NCBI RefSeq assembly: GCF_020172685.1
Contig: NZ_CP083986.1
Location: 3,448,044 to 3,512,043, forward strand
Length of the DNA stretch: 64,000 nucleotides
Direction of reading: 5' to 3'
Origin: [Mycobacterium] nativiensis
GTDB lineage: Bacteria > Actinomycetota > Actinomycetes > Mycobacteriales > Mycobacteriaceae
Under the pieces are notes generated by a model that saw only the letters and a program-made list of their open reading frames with translations, was not told where the DNA came from and did not search any database. The position numbers were made by a program, and so were the translations under genes. Numbering within the stretch: the first letter of the stretch is position 1; every line of letters begins with the position of its first letter. Below are positions 42,691-51,279 of the stretch, piece after piece.

Positions 42691-44958
42691 GTGGCCGCAC
42701 CGACCGCCGCGGCGCTGGTCGAACGACGCGACGGCCCGGTGAGCTATCTGCACACCGATCCCGAGCTGCCCGCGGTCGCCGTTGTCGACCGCTCCCCCAT
42801 CTCCGGGCGTCACAAGCTGGTCCTCGGTGTGCTGGCCGTCGCCGGCGGCCTGGCGTGGGCGGTGATCGCGTTCGCCCGCGGCGAGTCGGTGAACGCGGTG
42901 TGGTTCGTGGTCGCCGCGCTGTGCACCTACATCATCGGGTTCCGTTGCTACGCAAGGTTTATCGAACGCAAGATCGTGCGGCCCCGCGATGAGCACGCCA
43001 CCCCCGCGGAGATCTTCGAGGACGGCACCGACTATCTGCCGACCGACCGGCGGGTGCTGTTCGGTCACCACTTCGCCGCGATCGCCGGCGCCGGACCGCT
43101 GGTCGGCCCGGTACTGGCCACCCAGATGGGATATCTGCCGGGCACGATCTGGATCATCATCGGCGCCGTGGTGGCCGGCGGCGTGCAGGACTACCTGGTG
43201 CTGTGGTGCTCGACGCGGCGACGTGGCCGCTCACTGGGACAGATGGCCCGCGAGGAGCTCGGCACCGTCGGCGGGGCGGCCGCGATCATCGGGGTGCTGG
43301 TCATCATGGTGATCCTGATCGCGGTGCTGGCGCTGATCGTGGTGCGCGCGCTGGCAGTCAGCCCGTGGGGCGTGTTCTCCATCGCGATGACGATCCCGAT
43401 CGCGCTGTTCATGGGGATCTATCTGCGGTTCCTGCGGCCCGGCCGGGTGTCCGAAGTGTCGCTGATCGGCATCGTCCTACTGCTGGGCGCTGTCGCGTCC
43501 GGCCGTTGGGTCGCCGAAACATCCTGGGGCGCGGCATGGTTCACACTGTCCCCGGTCACCCTGTCATGGTGCATCATCGGCTACGGCTTCGCGGCGTCCG
43601 TGCTGCCGGTATGGCTGCTGCTGGCGCCGCGCGACTACCTGTCGACGTTCATGAAGGTCGGCACCATCGCACTGCTGGCGATCGGCATCCTGATCGCCCG
43701 GCCGGTCATGGCCGCACCCGCCGTCTCGGAGTTCGCCCGATCGGGCGAGGGCCCGGTGTTCGCCGGCTCGCTGTTCCCGTTCCTGTTCATCACGATCGCG
43801 TGCGGGGCGCTGTCCGGGTTCCACTCACTGATCGCCTCCGGCACCACCCCGAAGCTGCTGGAAAAAGAGAGCCAGATGCGCCTGATCGGCTACGGCGGCA
43901 TGCTGACCGAATCCTTCGTGGCCGTGATGGCGCTGATCACCGCCTCGATCCTGGACCAGCACCTGTTCTTCACCCTCAACGCTCCGGTCGCCGCGACCGG
44001 CGGCACCGCCGCCAGCGCCGCCGAGTACGTCAACGGGCTCGGTCTCGGCGGGTCGCCCGTGACCGCCGACCAGATCAGCGAGGCCGCCACCGCCGTCGGC
44101 GAGTCCTCGATCGTGTCGCGGACCGGCGGGGCGCCCACCCTGGCGCTGGGGATGGCCGAGGTACTGGGCCGGGTGTTCGGCGGGCCCGGCCTGAAGGCGT
44201 TCTGGTATCACTTCGCGATCATGTTCGAGGCACTGTTCATCCTGACCACGGTCGACGCCGGAACCCGAGTGGCCCGATTCATGCTCTCCGACTCGCTCAG
44301 CAACCTCGGCGGGCCACTGCGCAGGCTGGCCAACCCGGGGTGGCGGGTCGGGACGTGGGCGGTCAGCCTGGCCGTGGTCGCCGGCTGGGGTTCGATCCTG
44401 TTGATGGGCGTGACCGATCCGCTCGGCGGGATCAACACCCTCTACCCCTTGTTCGGTATCGCCAACCAGTTGCTGGCGGCCATCGCGCTGACCGTGGTGA
44501 CCGTGATCGTGATCAAGAAGGCCCGACGGAGATCGGACCTCAAATGGGCCCTGATACCGGGTATTCCCCTGTTGTGGGACCTGACCGTCACCATGACGGC
44601 GTCGTGGCAGAAGATCTTCTCCGGCGACCCGCGGGTGGGCTACTGGACCCAGCATTTCGCCTACCGGGCCGCCGAACGTGCCGGTGAGACGTCGTTCGGA
44701 TCGGCGGCCAACCCGGCCCAACTGCACGACGTTGTCCGCAACACCTTCATCCAGGGCAGCCTGTCGGTCGTGTTCGCCTCCCTCGTCGCCGTGGTGTTCG
44801 TCACCGGGATCGTGGTGTCATTACGGGCGATTCGCGAGACCGCGCCGCCCACCGAAGCCACGCCGGTGCTGTCCCGGCGGTTCGCGCCCGCCGGGCTGAT
44901 CCCGACGGCGGCCGAGCGAAAGGTGCAGGCGCAATGGGACGCCCGGCAAGCACTCTAG
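42691..44958 (+). CDS. cstA: CstA carbon-starvation/pyruvate transporter
   Basis: 755 residues with some 16 membrane segments. Typical CstA blocks are PATPAEIFEDGTDYLPTDRRVLFGHHFAAIAGAGPLVGP and QDYLVLWCSTRRRGRSLG; near the C-terminus it has TLYPLFGIANQLLAAIAL. CstA imports pyruvate (and peptides in some species). GTG 42691 follows aaggagg by five bases. The position matches Rv3063. The small YbdD gene overlaps its 3' end by 25 bp. Proximity to poxB suggests linked pyruvate use. Confidence 0.95.
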   Translation: MAAPTAAALVERRDGPVSYLHTDPELPAVAVVDRSPISGRHKLVLGVLAVAGGLAWAVIAFARGESVNAVWFVVAALCTYIIGFRCYARFIERKIVRPRDEHATPAEIFEDGTDYLPTDRRVLFGHHFAAIAGAGPLVGPVLATQMGYLPGTIWIIIGAVVAGGVQDYLVLWCSTRRRGRSLGQMAREELGTVGGAAAIIGVLVIMVILIAVLALIVVRALAVSPWGVFSIAMTIPIALFMGIYLRFLRPGRVSEVSLIGIVLLLGAVASGRWVAETSWGAAWFTLSPVTLSWCIIGYGFAASVLPVWLLLAPRDYLSTFMKVGTIALLAIGILIARPVMAAPAVSEFARSGEGPVFAGSLFPFLFITIACGALSGFHSLIASGTTPKLLEKESQMRLIGYGGMLTESFVAVMALITASILDQHLFFTLNAPVAATGGTAASAAEYVNGLGLGGSPVTADQISEAATAVGESSIVSRTGGAPTLALGMAEVLGRVFGGPGLKAFWYHFAIMFEALFILTTVDAGTRVARFMLSDSLSNLGGPLRRLANPGWRVGTWAVSLAVVAGWGSILLMGVTDPLGGINTLYPLFGIANQLLAAIALTVVTVIVIKKARRRSDLKWALIPGIPLLWDLTVTMTASWQKIFSGDPRVGYWTQHFAYRAAERAGETSFGSAANPAQLHDVVRNTFIQGSLSVVFASLVAVVFVTGIVVSLRAIRETAPPTEATPVLSRRFAPAGLIPTAAERKVQAQWDARQAL

Positions 44959-45128
44959 TGCGGGCGGTCCGCCACGTCGGCTGGTATTGGGCGAGCCTGC
45001 TCGGCGACAACCATTACCAGCGTTACGTGGAATACCGCCGCCGGGCACACCCGGGCGAGCCGGTGCTCTCCGAGCGGGACTACTGGCGGCGGCGTCACGA
45101 AGCCGATCCCGGAGTGCGGTGCTGCTGA
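44934..45128 (+). CDS. YbdD/YjiX family small protein
   Basis: 64 residues with the DUF466 pattern LLGDNHYQRYVEYRRRAHPGEPVLSERDYWRRR. YbdD-type proteins are encoded next to CstA/BtsT carriers and are needed for pyruvate transport in enterobacteria. The ATG at 44934 overlaps the cstA 3' end by 25 bp, implying translational coupling. It ends GVRCC. Confidence 0.92.
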   Translation: MGRPASTLVRAVRHVGWYWASLLGDNHYQRYVEYRRRAHPGEPVLSERDYWRRRHEADPGVRCC

Positions 45129-45161
45129 TCGGCGACACTTCCGTCGGGCATGATCAGATGC

Positions 45162-46472
45162 GTGTCTGACATCACCCGCAAGGGGGCGGCGCGTAACGCC
45201 AAGCTGGCGGGCCTGCCGCTGAGCATCGCCGGGCGCGCCGCGCTCGGGCTGGGCAAGCGGCTGGCCGGAAAGTCCAAGGACGAAGTCACCGCCGAACTCA
45301 TGGAGCAGGCCGCCGAGCAGATCTTCACCGTCCTCGGTGAGCTCAAGGGCGGTGCCATGAAGGTCGGCCAGGTGCTGTCGGTCCTGGAGGCCGCGGTGCC
45401 CGCGGAGTTCGGCGAGCCCTACCGCGAAGCACTGACCAAACTGCAGAAGGACGCCCCGCCGCTGGCCGCCGACAAGGTCCACCGGGTCCTGGACGCCCAG
45501 CTGGGCACCAAGTGGCGGACGCGGTTCAGCGCCTTCGACGACGAGCCGGTCGCGTCGGCCAGCATCGGCCAGGTGCACCGGGGTGTGTGGTCCGACGGCC
45601 GGGCGGTCGCCGTCAAGATCCAGTACCCGGGCGCCGACGAGGCCCTGCGCGCCGACCTCAAGACCCTGCGGCGGCTGACCAGCGTGCTCAAACCACTCGC
45701 CCCCGGCGCCGACGTGCAGGGCATCGTCGACGAGTTGATCGAACGCGCCGACATGGAACTGGATTACCGGCTCGAAGCCGACAATCAGCGCGCCTTCGCC
45801 AGGGCCTACACCGGCCACCCGCATTTCGCGGTGCCCCATGTGGTGGCCAGCGCGCCCAAGGTGGTGATCCAGGAGTGGATCGACGGCATCGGAATGTCCG
45901 CGATCATCGCCGACGGCTCCGCCGAGCAGCGCGACCTGCTGGGCACCCGGCTGGTCCAGCTGATCGCCGACGCTCCGGCCCGGGTGGGGCTACTGCACGG
46001 TGACGCCCACCCGGGCAATTTCATGCTCATGTCCGACGGCCGGATGGGCGTGATCGACTTCGGCGCGGTGGCGCCGCTGCCCGACGGATTGCCCATCGAG
46101 CTGGGCATGGCCCTGCGATTCGCCGGACAGTCCAACTACGACCTGCTGCTGCCCACCCTGGAGAAGGCCGGATTCATCCAGCCCGGCGAACAGATCTCCG
46201 TCGAGGACGTCGACGACATGCTGCGCCGCTACGTCGAACCGGTCGCGCCCGAGGTGTTCCACTTCAATCGCAGGTGGTTGCAGAAACTGGCGGGCGCCCA
46301 ACTGGACCAGTCGGTTCGCCAGATCAAGACCGCGCGCCAGCTGGATCTGCCGCCCGAACTCGCGGTGCTGGCACGGGTCACCGCGACCACGGTCGCCATC
46401 CTGGCTCAGCTGGATGCGCATGTGCCGGTACGGGCGATCGCACTCGAGCTGCTTCCCGGCTACGCGACGTAG
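45162..46472 (+). CDS. ABC1/UbiB-like atypical kinase
   Basis: 436 residues. Hallmarks are KxGQ (GGAMKVGQVLS, about 70), the Ala-rich ASIGQVHRG loop, AVKIQYPG with the ATP-site Lys, LLHGDAHPGNF and VIDFG for the catalytic Asp and metal residues. The family is linked to quinone and lipid handling through ATPase activity. GTG 45162 gives the usual N-terminus SDITRKGAARNAKLAG; the frame also has ATG 45150. A CATGAT hexamer seven bases before the GTG suggests a leaderless start. Confidence 0.88.
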   Translation: MSDITRKGAARNAKLAGLPLSIAGRAALGLGKRLAGKSKDEVTAELMEQAAEQIFTVLGELKGGAMKVGQVLSVLEAAVPAEFGEPYREALTKLQKDAPPLAADKVHRVLDAQLGTKWRTRFSAFDDEPVASASIGQVHRGVWSDGRAVAVKIQYPGADEALRADLKTLRRLTSVLKPLAPGADVQGIVDELIERADMELDYRLEADNQRAFARAYTGHPHFAVPHVVASAPKVVIQEWIDGIGMSAIIADGSAEQRDLLGTRLVQLIADAPARVGLLHGDAHPGNFMLMSDGRMGVIDFGAVAPLPDGLPIELGMALRFAGQSNYDLLLPTLEKAGFIQPGEQISVEDVDDMLRRYVEPVAPEVFHFNRRWLQKLAGAQLDQSVRQIKTARQLDLPPELAVLARVTATTVAILAQLDAHVPVRAIALELLPGYAT

Positions 46473-46644
46473 ATCACGCGATTGCCGCGCGGCGCTCGGG
46501 TGTGCGCGGCCCGCGTCGGGCCGTGTCCAAACCTTAATGAAGGCTTGACCGAGTCGTGGGCATCAGCGAGCCGATTCGTGGCCCGAATCTCCCTACCATC
46601 AACGGCGATAACTCCAGTTACAAGTTCGGGAAGGTACGCCGGAG

Positions 46645-47442
46645 ATGTGGACAGCGGTGCGCGCAGCGGTTGTGGTGGTCGGGGTAGCGGTCACGACGGT
46701 TCTGATGCCCCCTGGAACGAGTTCGGCGGCGGCCAGCCAGCCATCGGGCGGCAGCATCGCATCGATCCTGCCCGCCCCGGGTACGGTCGTCGGCGTCGCG
46801 CATCCGGTGGTGGTGACCTTCGTCGGCCCGGTGCTCGACCGGCGGGCCGCCGAGCGCAGCGTCGCGGTACGCACGACGCCGCCCATGACCGGAACCTTTG
46901 AGTGGGTCGATGACAACGAGGTGCAGTGGATTCCGGACCACTACTGGCCGGCACACAGCACCGTGGCGCTGTCGGTGGGCAAACTCTCCGCCGATTTCAG
47001 CACGGGCGCGAAGGTGGTGGGCGTGGCCAGCATCTCCGCGCACACGTTCACGGTGACCGTTGACGACGAAGAAGCCGGACCGCTGCCGACGCCGCACCAC
47101 CGCCCGCACTGGGGCGAAGACGGAGTCATGCCCGCCACCATGGGCAAGGCCGAATTCCCCACGCCGACGGGCAACTACACCGTGCTGGCCAAGGACCGCA
47201 AAGTCCTGATGGACTCCAGCAGCGTCGGCATTCCGATCGACTCCGCCGAGGGTTACCGGTTCGACGTCGAACAGGCTGTACGCATCACCCGGCGCGGGCT
47301 CTACATCCACTCCGCACCCTGGGCACTGCACTCGATGGGCCTGGAGAACGTCAGCCACGGCTGCGTCGGCCTGAGTCCGACGGACGCGGAATGGTACTTC
47401 GACCGGGTCAACATCGGTGACCCGGTGATCATCAAGGAGTAG
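46645..47442 (+). CDS. L,D-transpeptidase (YkuD) with Ig-like domain
   Basis: 265 residues. Signal peptide 1-28, a bacterial Ig-like domain at about 40-140, and the YkuD catalytic domain at about 145-265 with IHSAPWALHS (His222) and SHGCVGLSPTDA (His238, catalytic Cys240). It forms 3-3 cross-links in peptidoglycan outside the membrane. Length and domain plan resemble LdtMt3-type enzymes. ATG 46645 follows ccggag. Its 3' end overlaps the convergent P450 gene by 11 bp. Confidence 0.9.
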   Translation: MWTAVRAAVVVVGVAVTTVLMPPGTSSAAASQPSGGSIASILPAPGTVVGVAHPVVVTFVGPVLDRRAAERSVAVRTTPPMTGTFEWVDDNEVQWIPDHYWPAHSTVALSVGKLSADFSTGAKVVGVASISAHTFTVTVDDEEAGPLPTPHHRPHWGEDGVMPATMGKAEFPTPTGNYTVLAKDRKVLMDSSSVGIPIDSAEGYRFDVEQAVRITRRGLYIHSAPWALHSMGLENVSHGCVGLSPTDAEWYFDRVNIGDPVIIKE

Positions 47443-48685
47443 TGCCGCCGAACTCGACTGGCAGGGCATCGATCCCGTTGATCCAGGGCAGCTCTGACCG
47501 GGTGGCGTCAGCGAGCCGGCGGATGTCGGGGGTGATGTCGGCCAGCGCCCCGAATACGAGGTTGATCTGCATCCGGGCTAGGTTCGCACCGATGCAGTAG
47601 TGCGCACCCGGCGCCCCGAATCCCAGGTGGGGGTTGGGGCTGCGCAGGATGTCGAACGTGAACGGGTCCTCGAACACCTCGTCGTCATAGTTGGCCGAGC
47701 CGTAGAACATTCCGACCCGCTCCCCCTTGGCGATGCGCACCCCGCCGAGTTCGACATCGCGCATCGCGGTGCGCTGGAAGGAGATGACCGGGGTGGCCCA
47801 GCGGACCACCTCGTCGGCCATGGTCGGCGGGCGGTCCTGCACGTAGCGCCGCCATTGCTCGGGGTGATCGATGAACGCCAGCATCCCGTGCGAGGTGGCG
47901 TTGCGGGTGGTTTCGTTGCCGGCGACCATCAGCATCATCACGTAGTAACCGAATTCCAGCGCGGTCAGCGCTTCCCCGTCGATCGTCGCGGTGACCAGGG
48001 CCGTGGCGATGTCCTCGCGCGGGCTGTTCTTCCGGTCTTCTGCCAGCTGGTAGGCGTAGCCCAGCAGCTCGGCGGAGGCCTGCATGCCGTCTGCGACGGC
48101 CTCCGGTTCACCCGTCCCGCCGCCCACCAACCGGTTGCTCCACTCGAAGACGTGCCGGCGCTCGTCTGCCGGCACGCCGATCAGCTCGCAGATGGTCGTC
48201 AACGGCAGCTGCGAGGAGACCTCGGCGACGAAATCGCCGGTGCCGCGCTCAGCAGCGGCCGCAACGATCTCGCGCGCTTGGCGGTCCAGTGAGTCCCGCA
48301 TGCCGGCGACGACTCGGGGGGTGAATCCGCGCGACACGATCCGGCGCAGCTTGGCATGCTTGGGTCCGTCGAGGAACAGCATCACGTTGTCGCGACTGGC
48401 TTCATGGACTTCCGCGTTGCTGGTGGTGTTGGTTCGGATCAGCGAGGTGTTCTCATGCGAGGAGAACACCTCGTCCTGCAGTGAAACCGCCCGGACATCG
48501 GCGTGTTTGGTGACCACCCAATAGCCCTCGTCCGGGTATCCCGAGGCCCCGAGCGGCTGGGCGTTCCACCAGATCGGTTCGGTCTTGCGCAGCAGTGCGA
48601 ACTCCTCGTGCGGAATCCGTTCGGCGATCAGGGCGGGGTCGGTGAAGTCGAAGCCGTCGGGCAGCAGGCGATCTGTCTCCGTCAT
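47432..48685 (-). CDS. Cytochrome P450, CYP125-like
   Basis: 417 residues. The N-terminus LPDGFDFTDPALIAERIPHEEFALLRKTEPIWWN closely follows CYP125A1, the sterol 26/27-hydroxylase. The I-helix is AGNETT (255-260), the ExxR is EVVR (292-295), and the heme loop GFGAPGAHYCIG carries Cys364. It is probably a CYP125-family member acting on a sterol side chain or similar lipid, but its neighbours are not the cholesterol cluster. ATG 48685 overlaps the MBL stop codon (ATGA), so the two are co-translated. Confidence 0.88.
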   Translation of the reverse strand: MTETDRLLPDGFDFTDPALIAERIPHEEFALLRKTEPIWWNAQPLGASGYPDEGYWVVTKHADVRAVSLQDEVFSSHENTSLIRTNTTSNAEVHEASRDNVMLFLDGPKHAKLRRIVSRGFTPRVVAGMRDSLDRQAREIVAAAAERGTGDFVAEVSSQLPLTTICELIGVPADERRHVFEWSNRLVGGGTGEPEAVADGMQASAELLGYAYQLAEDRKNSPREDIATALVTATIDGEALTALEFGYYVMMLMVAGNETTRNATSHGMLAFIDHPEQWRRYVQDRPPTMADEVVRWATPVISFQRTAMRDVELGGVRIAKGERVGMFYGSANYDDEVFEDPFTFDILRSPNPHLGFGAPGAHYCIGANLARMQINLVFGALADITPDIRRLADATRSELPWINGIDALPVEFGGTTP

Positions 48686-49533
48686 CGTGTTCCCTCTCGG
48701 TCGATCAACGGTTGCCACGTCATACCGCCCTCACCGCCGACGACGAAACCGGCTGAGGGAGCGGTGAAATGCGATCCGAGCAGCAGCGCCCGCTCGTCGA
48801 CGATCCGGCGCAGCAGCTTCTCCCGGCTGGCGCGGGCCGCGCCGGGGTCGGCGTCGGGCAGCGCGGCGATCTCGGGGTCGCCGATCTGAATCGGATGGTG
48901 CACGGTGTCGCCGCCGATGTAGGCGACGGCGCCGTCGGACTCGACGCGCACCGCCACGTGGCCCGGGGTGTGCCCGGCGGCTGGCACCAGCCGGACATTG
49001 TCGGTCACCTGGTGGTCGGGGTCGACCAAACGCAGTTTGTCGTGTTGCGCCAGCGGTACAACGCATTCCGCCGGGGCGCGGTCCTCACCGGTGCACTCGC
49101 ACCAGTGCTGATGCTCGGCCTCGGTCAGCAGGTAGTCGGCGTTCGGGTAGGTCGGCACCCACTGGCCGTCCCGTTCGACGGTGTTGCGGCCGGCGTGGTC
49201 GCGGTGCAGATGGGTGCACACCACAGCCGTGATGTCTTCGGGGGCAGTTCCGGTGGCGGCCAACGACTCCTCGTGCCGGTCCGGTATGCCCCGCGGCTGC
49301 AGGAAGCTTCCGGCGAAGCAGGTGTCGACCAGCACGCGCGCCGCGGCGGACTCGATCAAGTAGGACTGGATCGCCATCAGGATGTTGCCCGCCGCATCGA
49401 CGTAGTCCGGTACCAGATGTGCCGGAAGCCGGGCCGGCTGGTTGGCGAACAGCCGGGATGCCGGAATCGGGATGACCGCCTGTAGAACCGCGTGAATCCG
49501 CACTTCGCCGACCGTCCAGTGCTGCACGCCCAT
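48682..49533 (-). CDS. Metallo-beta-lactamase-fold hydrolase
   Basis: 283 residues. The zinc motif THLHRDHAG (His108, His110, Asp112, His113) is followed by the third-His region AAGHTPGHVAV, the bridging Asp in YIGGDTVHH, and LLGSHF. This lactonase/glyoxalase-II-like group opens lactones or thioesters. A gaagggg element precedes ATG 49533. It is the first gene of a two-gene operon with the CYP125-like P450 and is divergent from a GntR regulator. Confidence 0.85.
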   Translation of the reverse strand: MGVQHWTVGEVRIHAVLQAVIPIPASRLFANQPARLPAHLVPDYVDAAGNILMAIQSYLIESAAARVLVDTCFAGSFLQPRGIPDRHEESLAATGTAPEDITAVVCTHLHRDHAGRNTVERDGQWVPTYPNADYLLTEAEHQHWCECTGEDRAPAECVVPLAQHDKLRLVDPDHQVTDNVRLVPAAGHTPGHVAVRVESDGAVAYIGGDTVHHPIQIGDPEIAALPDADPGAARASREKLLRRIVDERALLLGSHFTAPSAGFVVGGEGGMTWQPLIDREGTR

Positions 49534-49560
49534 GGTCCCCTTCTCGCACGGCGATCGTAT

Positions 49561-49593
49561 GACACAAATCATTTGGATTCAACGATTCGTGTC
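49561..49593. promoter_or_regulatory. Candidate GntR operator
   Basis: gacacaaatc (49561-49570) and gattcgtgtc (49584-49593) form 10-bp arms with one mismatch and a 13-bp spacer, between the divergent MBL and GntR genes. A smaller repeat atgacacaaatcat overlaps it. Likely site for repression of the MBL-P450 operon. Confidence 0.45.
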
Positions 49594-49630
49594 GCCGTCC
49601 GAGCAGCGGCTGATCTGGCACACTCGACCC

Positions 49631-50410
49631 GTGTCAGCACCCACCGTCCGGTTCCGGCGGCTCGCCGAACAGGTGGCCGACGAGCTCCGCCGGCGCATCC
49701 TCGCCGGCGAGCTCACCGACGAGCATGTGCTGCCCAAGGAAGACGAGCTGTTGGTCGAGTTCGCCATCAGCAAGCCCTCGCTGCGCGAAGCGATGCGCAT
49801 CCTGGAGGCCGAGGGACTGCTCACCGTGCGCCGCGGCAAACACGGCGGCGCGGTGATCCACCGCCCCACTCCGGCAAACGTCGCTTACACGATGGGCCTG
49901 GTGCTGGGATCCCAGCAGGTCAGCCTGGCCGATGTCGGCACCGCGCTGCTGCAAGTCGAGCCGGCCTGCGCAGCACTGTGCGCGGGCCGTCCCGACCGCA
50001 AGAGCACCGTGGTGCCGATTCTCCGTCGGCTGCATGAGGAATCGGTCGCGTCCGTCGAAGACCTGCAGCAGGCCACCTCGGCCAGCCGCCGCTACCACGA
50101 GGCACTCGTCACCCACTGCGGCAACACGACCATGCTCGTGATGGCGGGCGCCCTGGAAACCCTGTGGTCGGCTCACGAGCAAAGCTGGTCGAGCCAAGTC
50201 ACCGACCACTCGACGGTCCCGGTGGACGAACGACGCGCCGTCCTGGAGGATCACCGTCAGGTGATCGACGCGATCGACGTCGGCGACGCCCAGCGGGCCC
50301 GGGAACTCGCCGCGGCGCACCTGCTGCACGTCCAGCACTACCCGGGCCGGTCGGGCATCGTCGATCCGGCGATGATCCGCCCGGGCGGGCTCCGCCCCTC
50401 GCGGGACTGA
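49631..50410 (+). CDS. GntR-family regulator (FadR/FCD subfamily)
   Basis: 259 residues. The winged helix at about 8-75 contains LPKEDELLVEFAISKPSLREAMRILEAEGLL and the wing VRRGKHGGAVI. The C-terminal FCD domain has RRYHEALVTHCGNTTM and DHRQVIDAIDVGDAQRARELAAAHL. GTG 49631 was chosen because family members start shortly before the RRLAEQVADELR helix. It stands between two catabolic transcription units that it probably controls. Confidence 0.87.
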   Translation: MSAPTVRFRRLAEQVADELRRRILAGELTDEHVLPKEDELLVEFAISKPSLREAMRILEAEGLLTVRRGKHGGAVIHRPTPANVAYTMGLVLGSQQVSLADVGTALLQVEPACAALCAGRPDRKSTVVPILRRLHEESVASVEDLQQATSASRRYHEALVTHCGNTTMLVMAGALETLWSAHEQSWSSQVTDHSTVPVDERRAVLEDHRQVIDAIDVGDAQRARELAAAHLLHVQHYPGRSGIVDPAMIRPGGLRPSRD

Positions 50411-50435
50411 CCCGAACCAATGGGCTCATGCCGCA

Positions 50436-50471
50436 TTGACCTTCCGTCTCATTTCCATATGATTTGGTCAT
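50436..50471 (+). promoter_or_regulatory. Promoter of the aldolase operon
   Basis: TTGACC (50436-50441), a 16-bp spacer and TATGAT (50458-50463) lie six bases before ATG 50470, predicting a leaderless mRNA. The -10 overlaps atgatttggtcat (50459-50471), an ATGA/TCAT repeat. Its ATTTGG core also occurs in the GntR/MBL intergenic repeat, so shared GntR control is plausible. Confidence 0.55.
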
Positions 50472-51261
50472 GGTGGTGATCGGTGGATCGTCTGAATCGC
50501 CGAACAGGCCCGGTGGTGCGGCGGTCTGGTCGCCCTCGGTGACACCGCCCATCGGCGTCGAGCTGAGCGAGGAACAGGCGCTGGCCGTGGCATTCCGGCA
50601 CCTCGCTGCGATCGGTTTCGCCGAGAACATGGCCGGTCACATCACCTGGCAACCCGACGGCCGAACCGAAATGCTGGTCAACCCCTGGGGACTGTGGTGG
50701 GCCGAGCTGACCGCCTCCGACATCTGCGTCGTCGACTCCGGTGCCCGGGTGATCCGCGGCCGCTGGGATGTCACCCCGGCCATCCACATCCACACCGAAC
50801 TGCACCGGGCCCGCTCCGACGCGCGGGTGGTGGTCCACAACCACCCCTACTACGTCAGCCTGCTGGCGTCCCTGCAGAGTCCGCCCGAGTTGGTTCACCA
50901 GACCGGTGCGCTGTTCCTGGACGACCTGTGCTTCGTCGACACCTACGACGGCGAAGTCGACACTGCTGCCCGCGCCGCCGAACTTGCCGGCCGGATCGGC
51001 GGCGCGAACGTGGCCATCCTGGCCTCCCACGGGGTCATCGCCATGGGGCGCACGCTGGCCGAGGCGGTGTATCGGTCGGCCACCATCGAACGGGTCTGCA
51101 AGCTGGCCTACCACGTCATGTTGACGGGCCGGACGCCGACGCCGATGAAACGCTCCGACATGGCCGGTATGCAGGCATCGTTGATCGAACGCGCCGCCGA
51201 TGTGTACTGGGCGGGTGCGGCGCGCATGGCCATCAAGGCCGACCGCCAGGTGCTGGACTAA
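50470..51261 (+). CDS. Class II aldolase/adducin family protein
   Basis: 263 residues. Zinc ligands lie in HIHTELHRARSD, HNHPYY and ASHGVIAMG, as in class II aldolases (fuculose-phosphate aldolase type). It could cleave a hydroxy acid or act as a decarboxylase/dehydratase; the substrate cannot be told. The start is the predicted transcription start. The next gene begins 18 bp downstream. Confidence 0.87.
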   Translation: MVVIGGSSESPNRPGGAAVWSPSVTPPIGVELSEEQALAVAFRHLAAIGFAENMAGHITWQPDGRTEMLVNPWGLWWAELTASDICVVDSGARVIRGRWDVTPAIHIHTELHRARSDARVVVHNHPYYVSLLASLQSPPELVHQTGALFLDDLCFVDTYDGEVDTAARAAELAGRIGGANVAILASHGVIAMGRTLAEAVYRSATIERVCKLAYHVMLTGRTPTPMKRSDMAGMQASLIERAADVYWAGAARMAIKADRQVLD

Positions 51262-51279
51262 CCGAATCGAGGTCAACCG

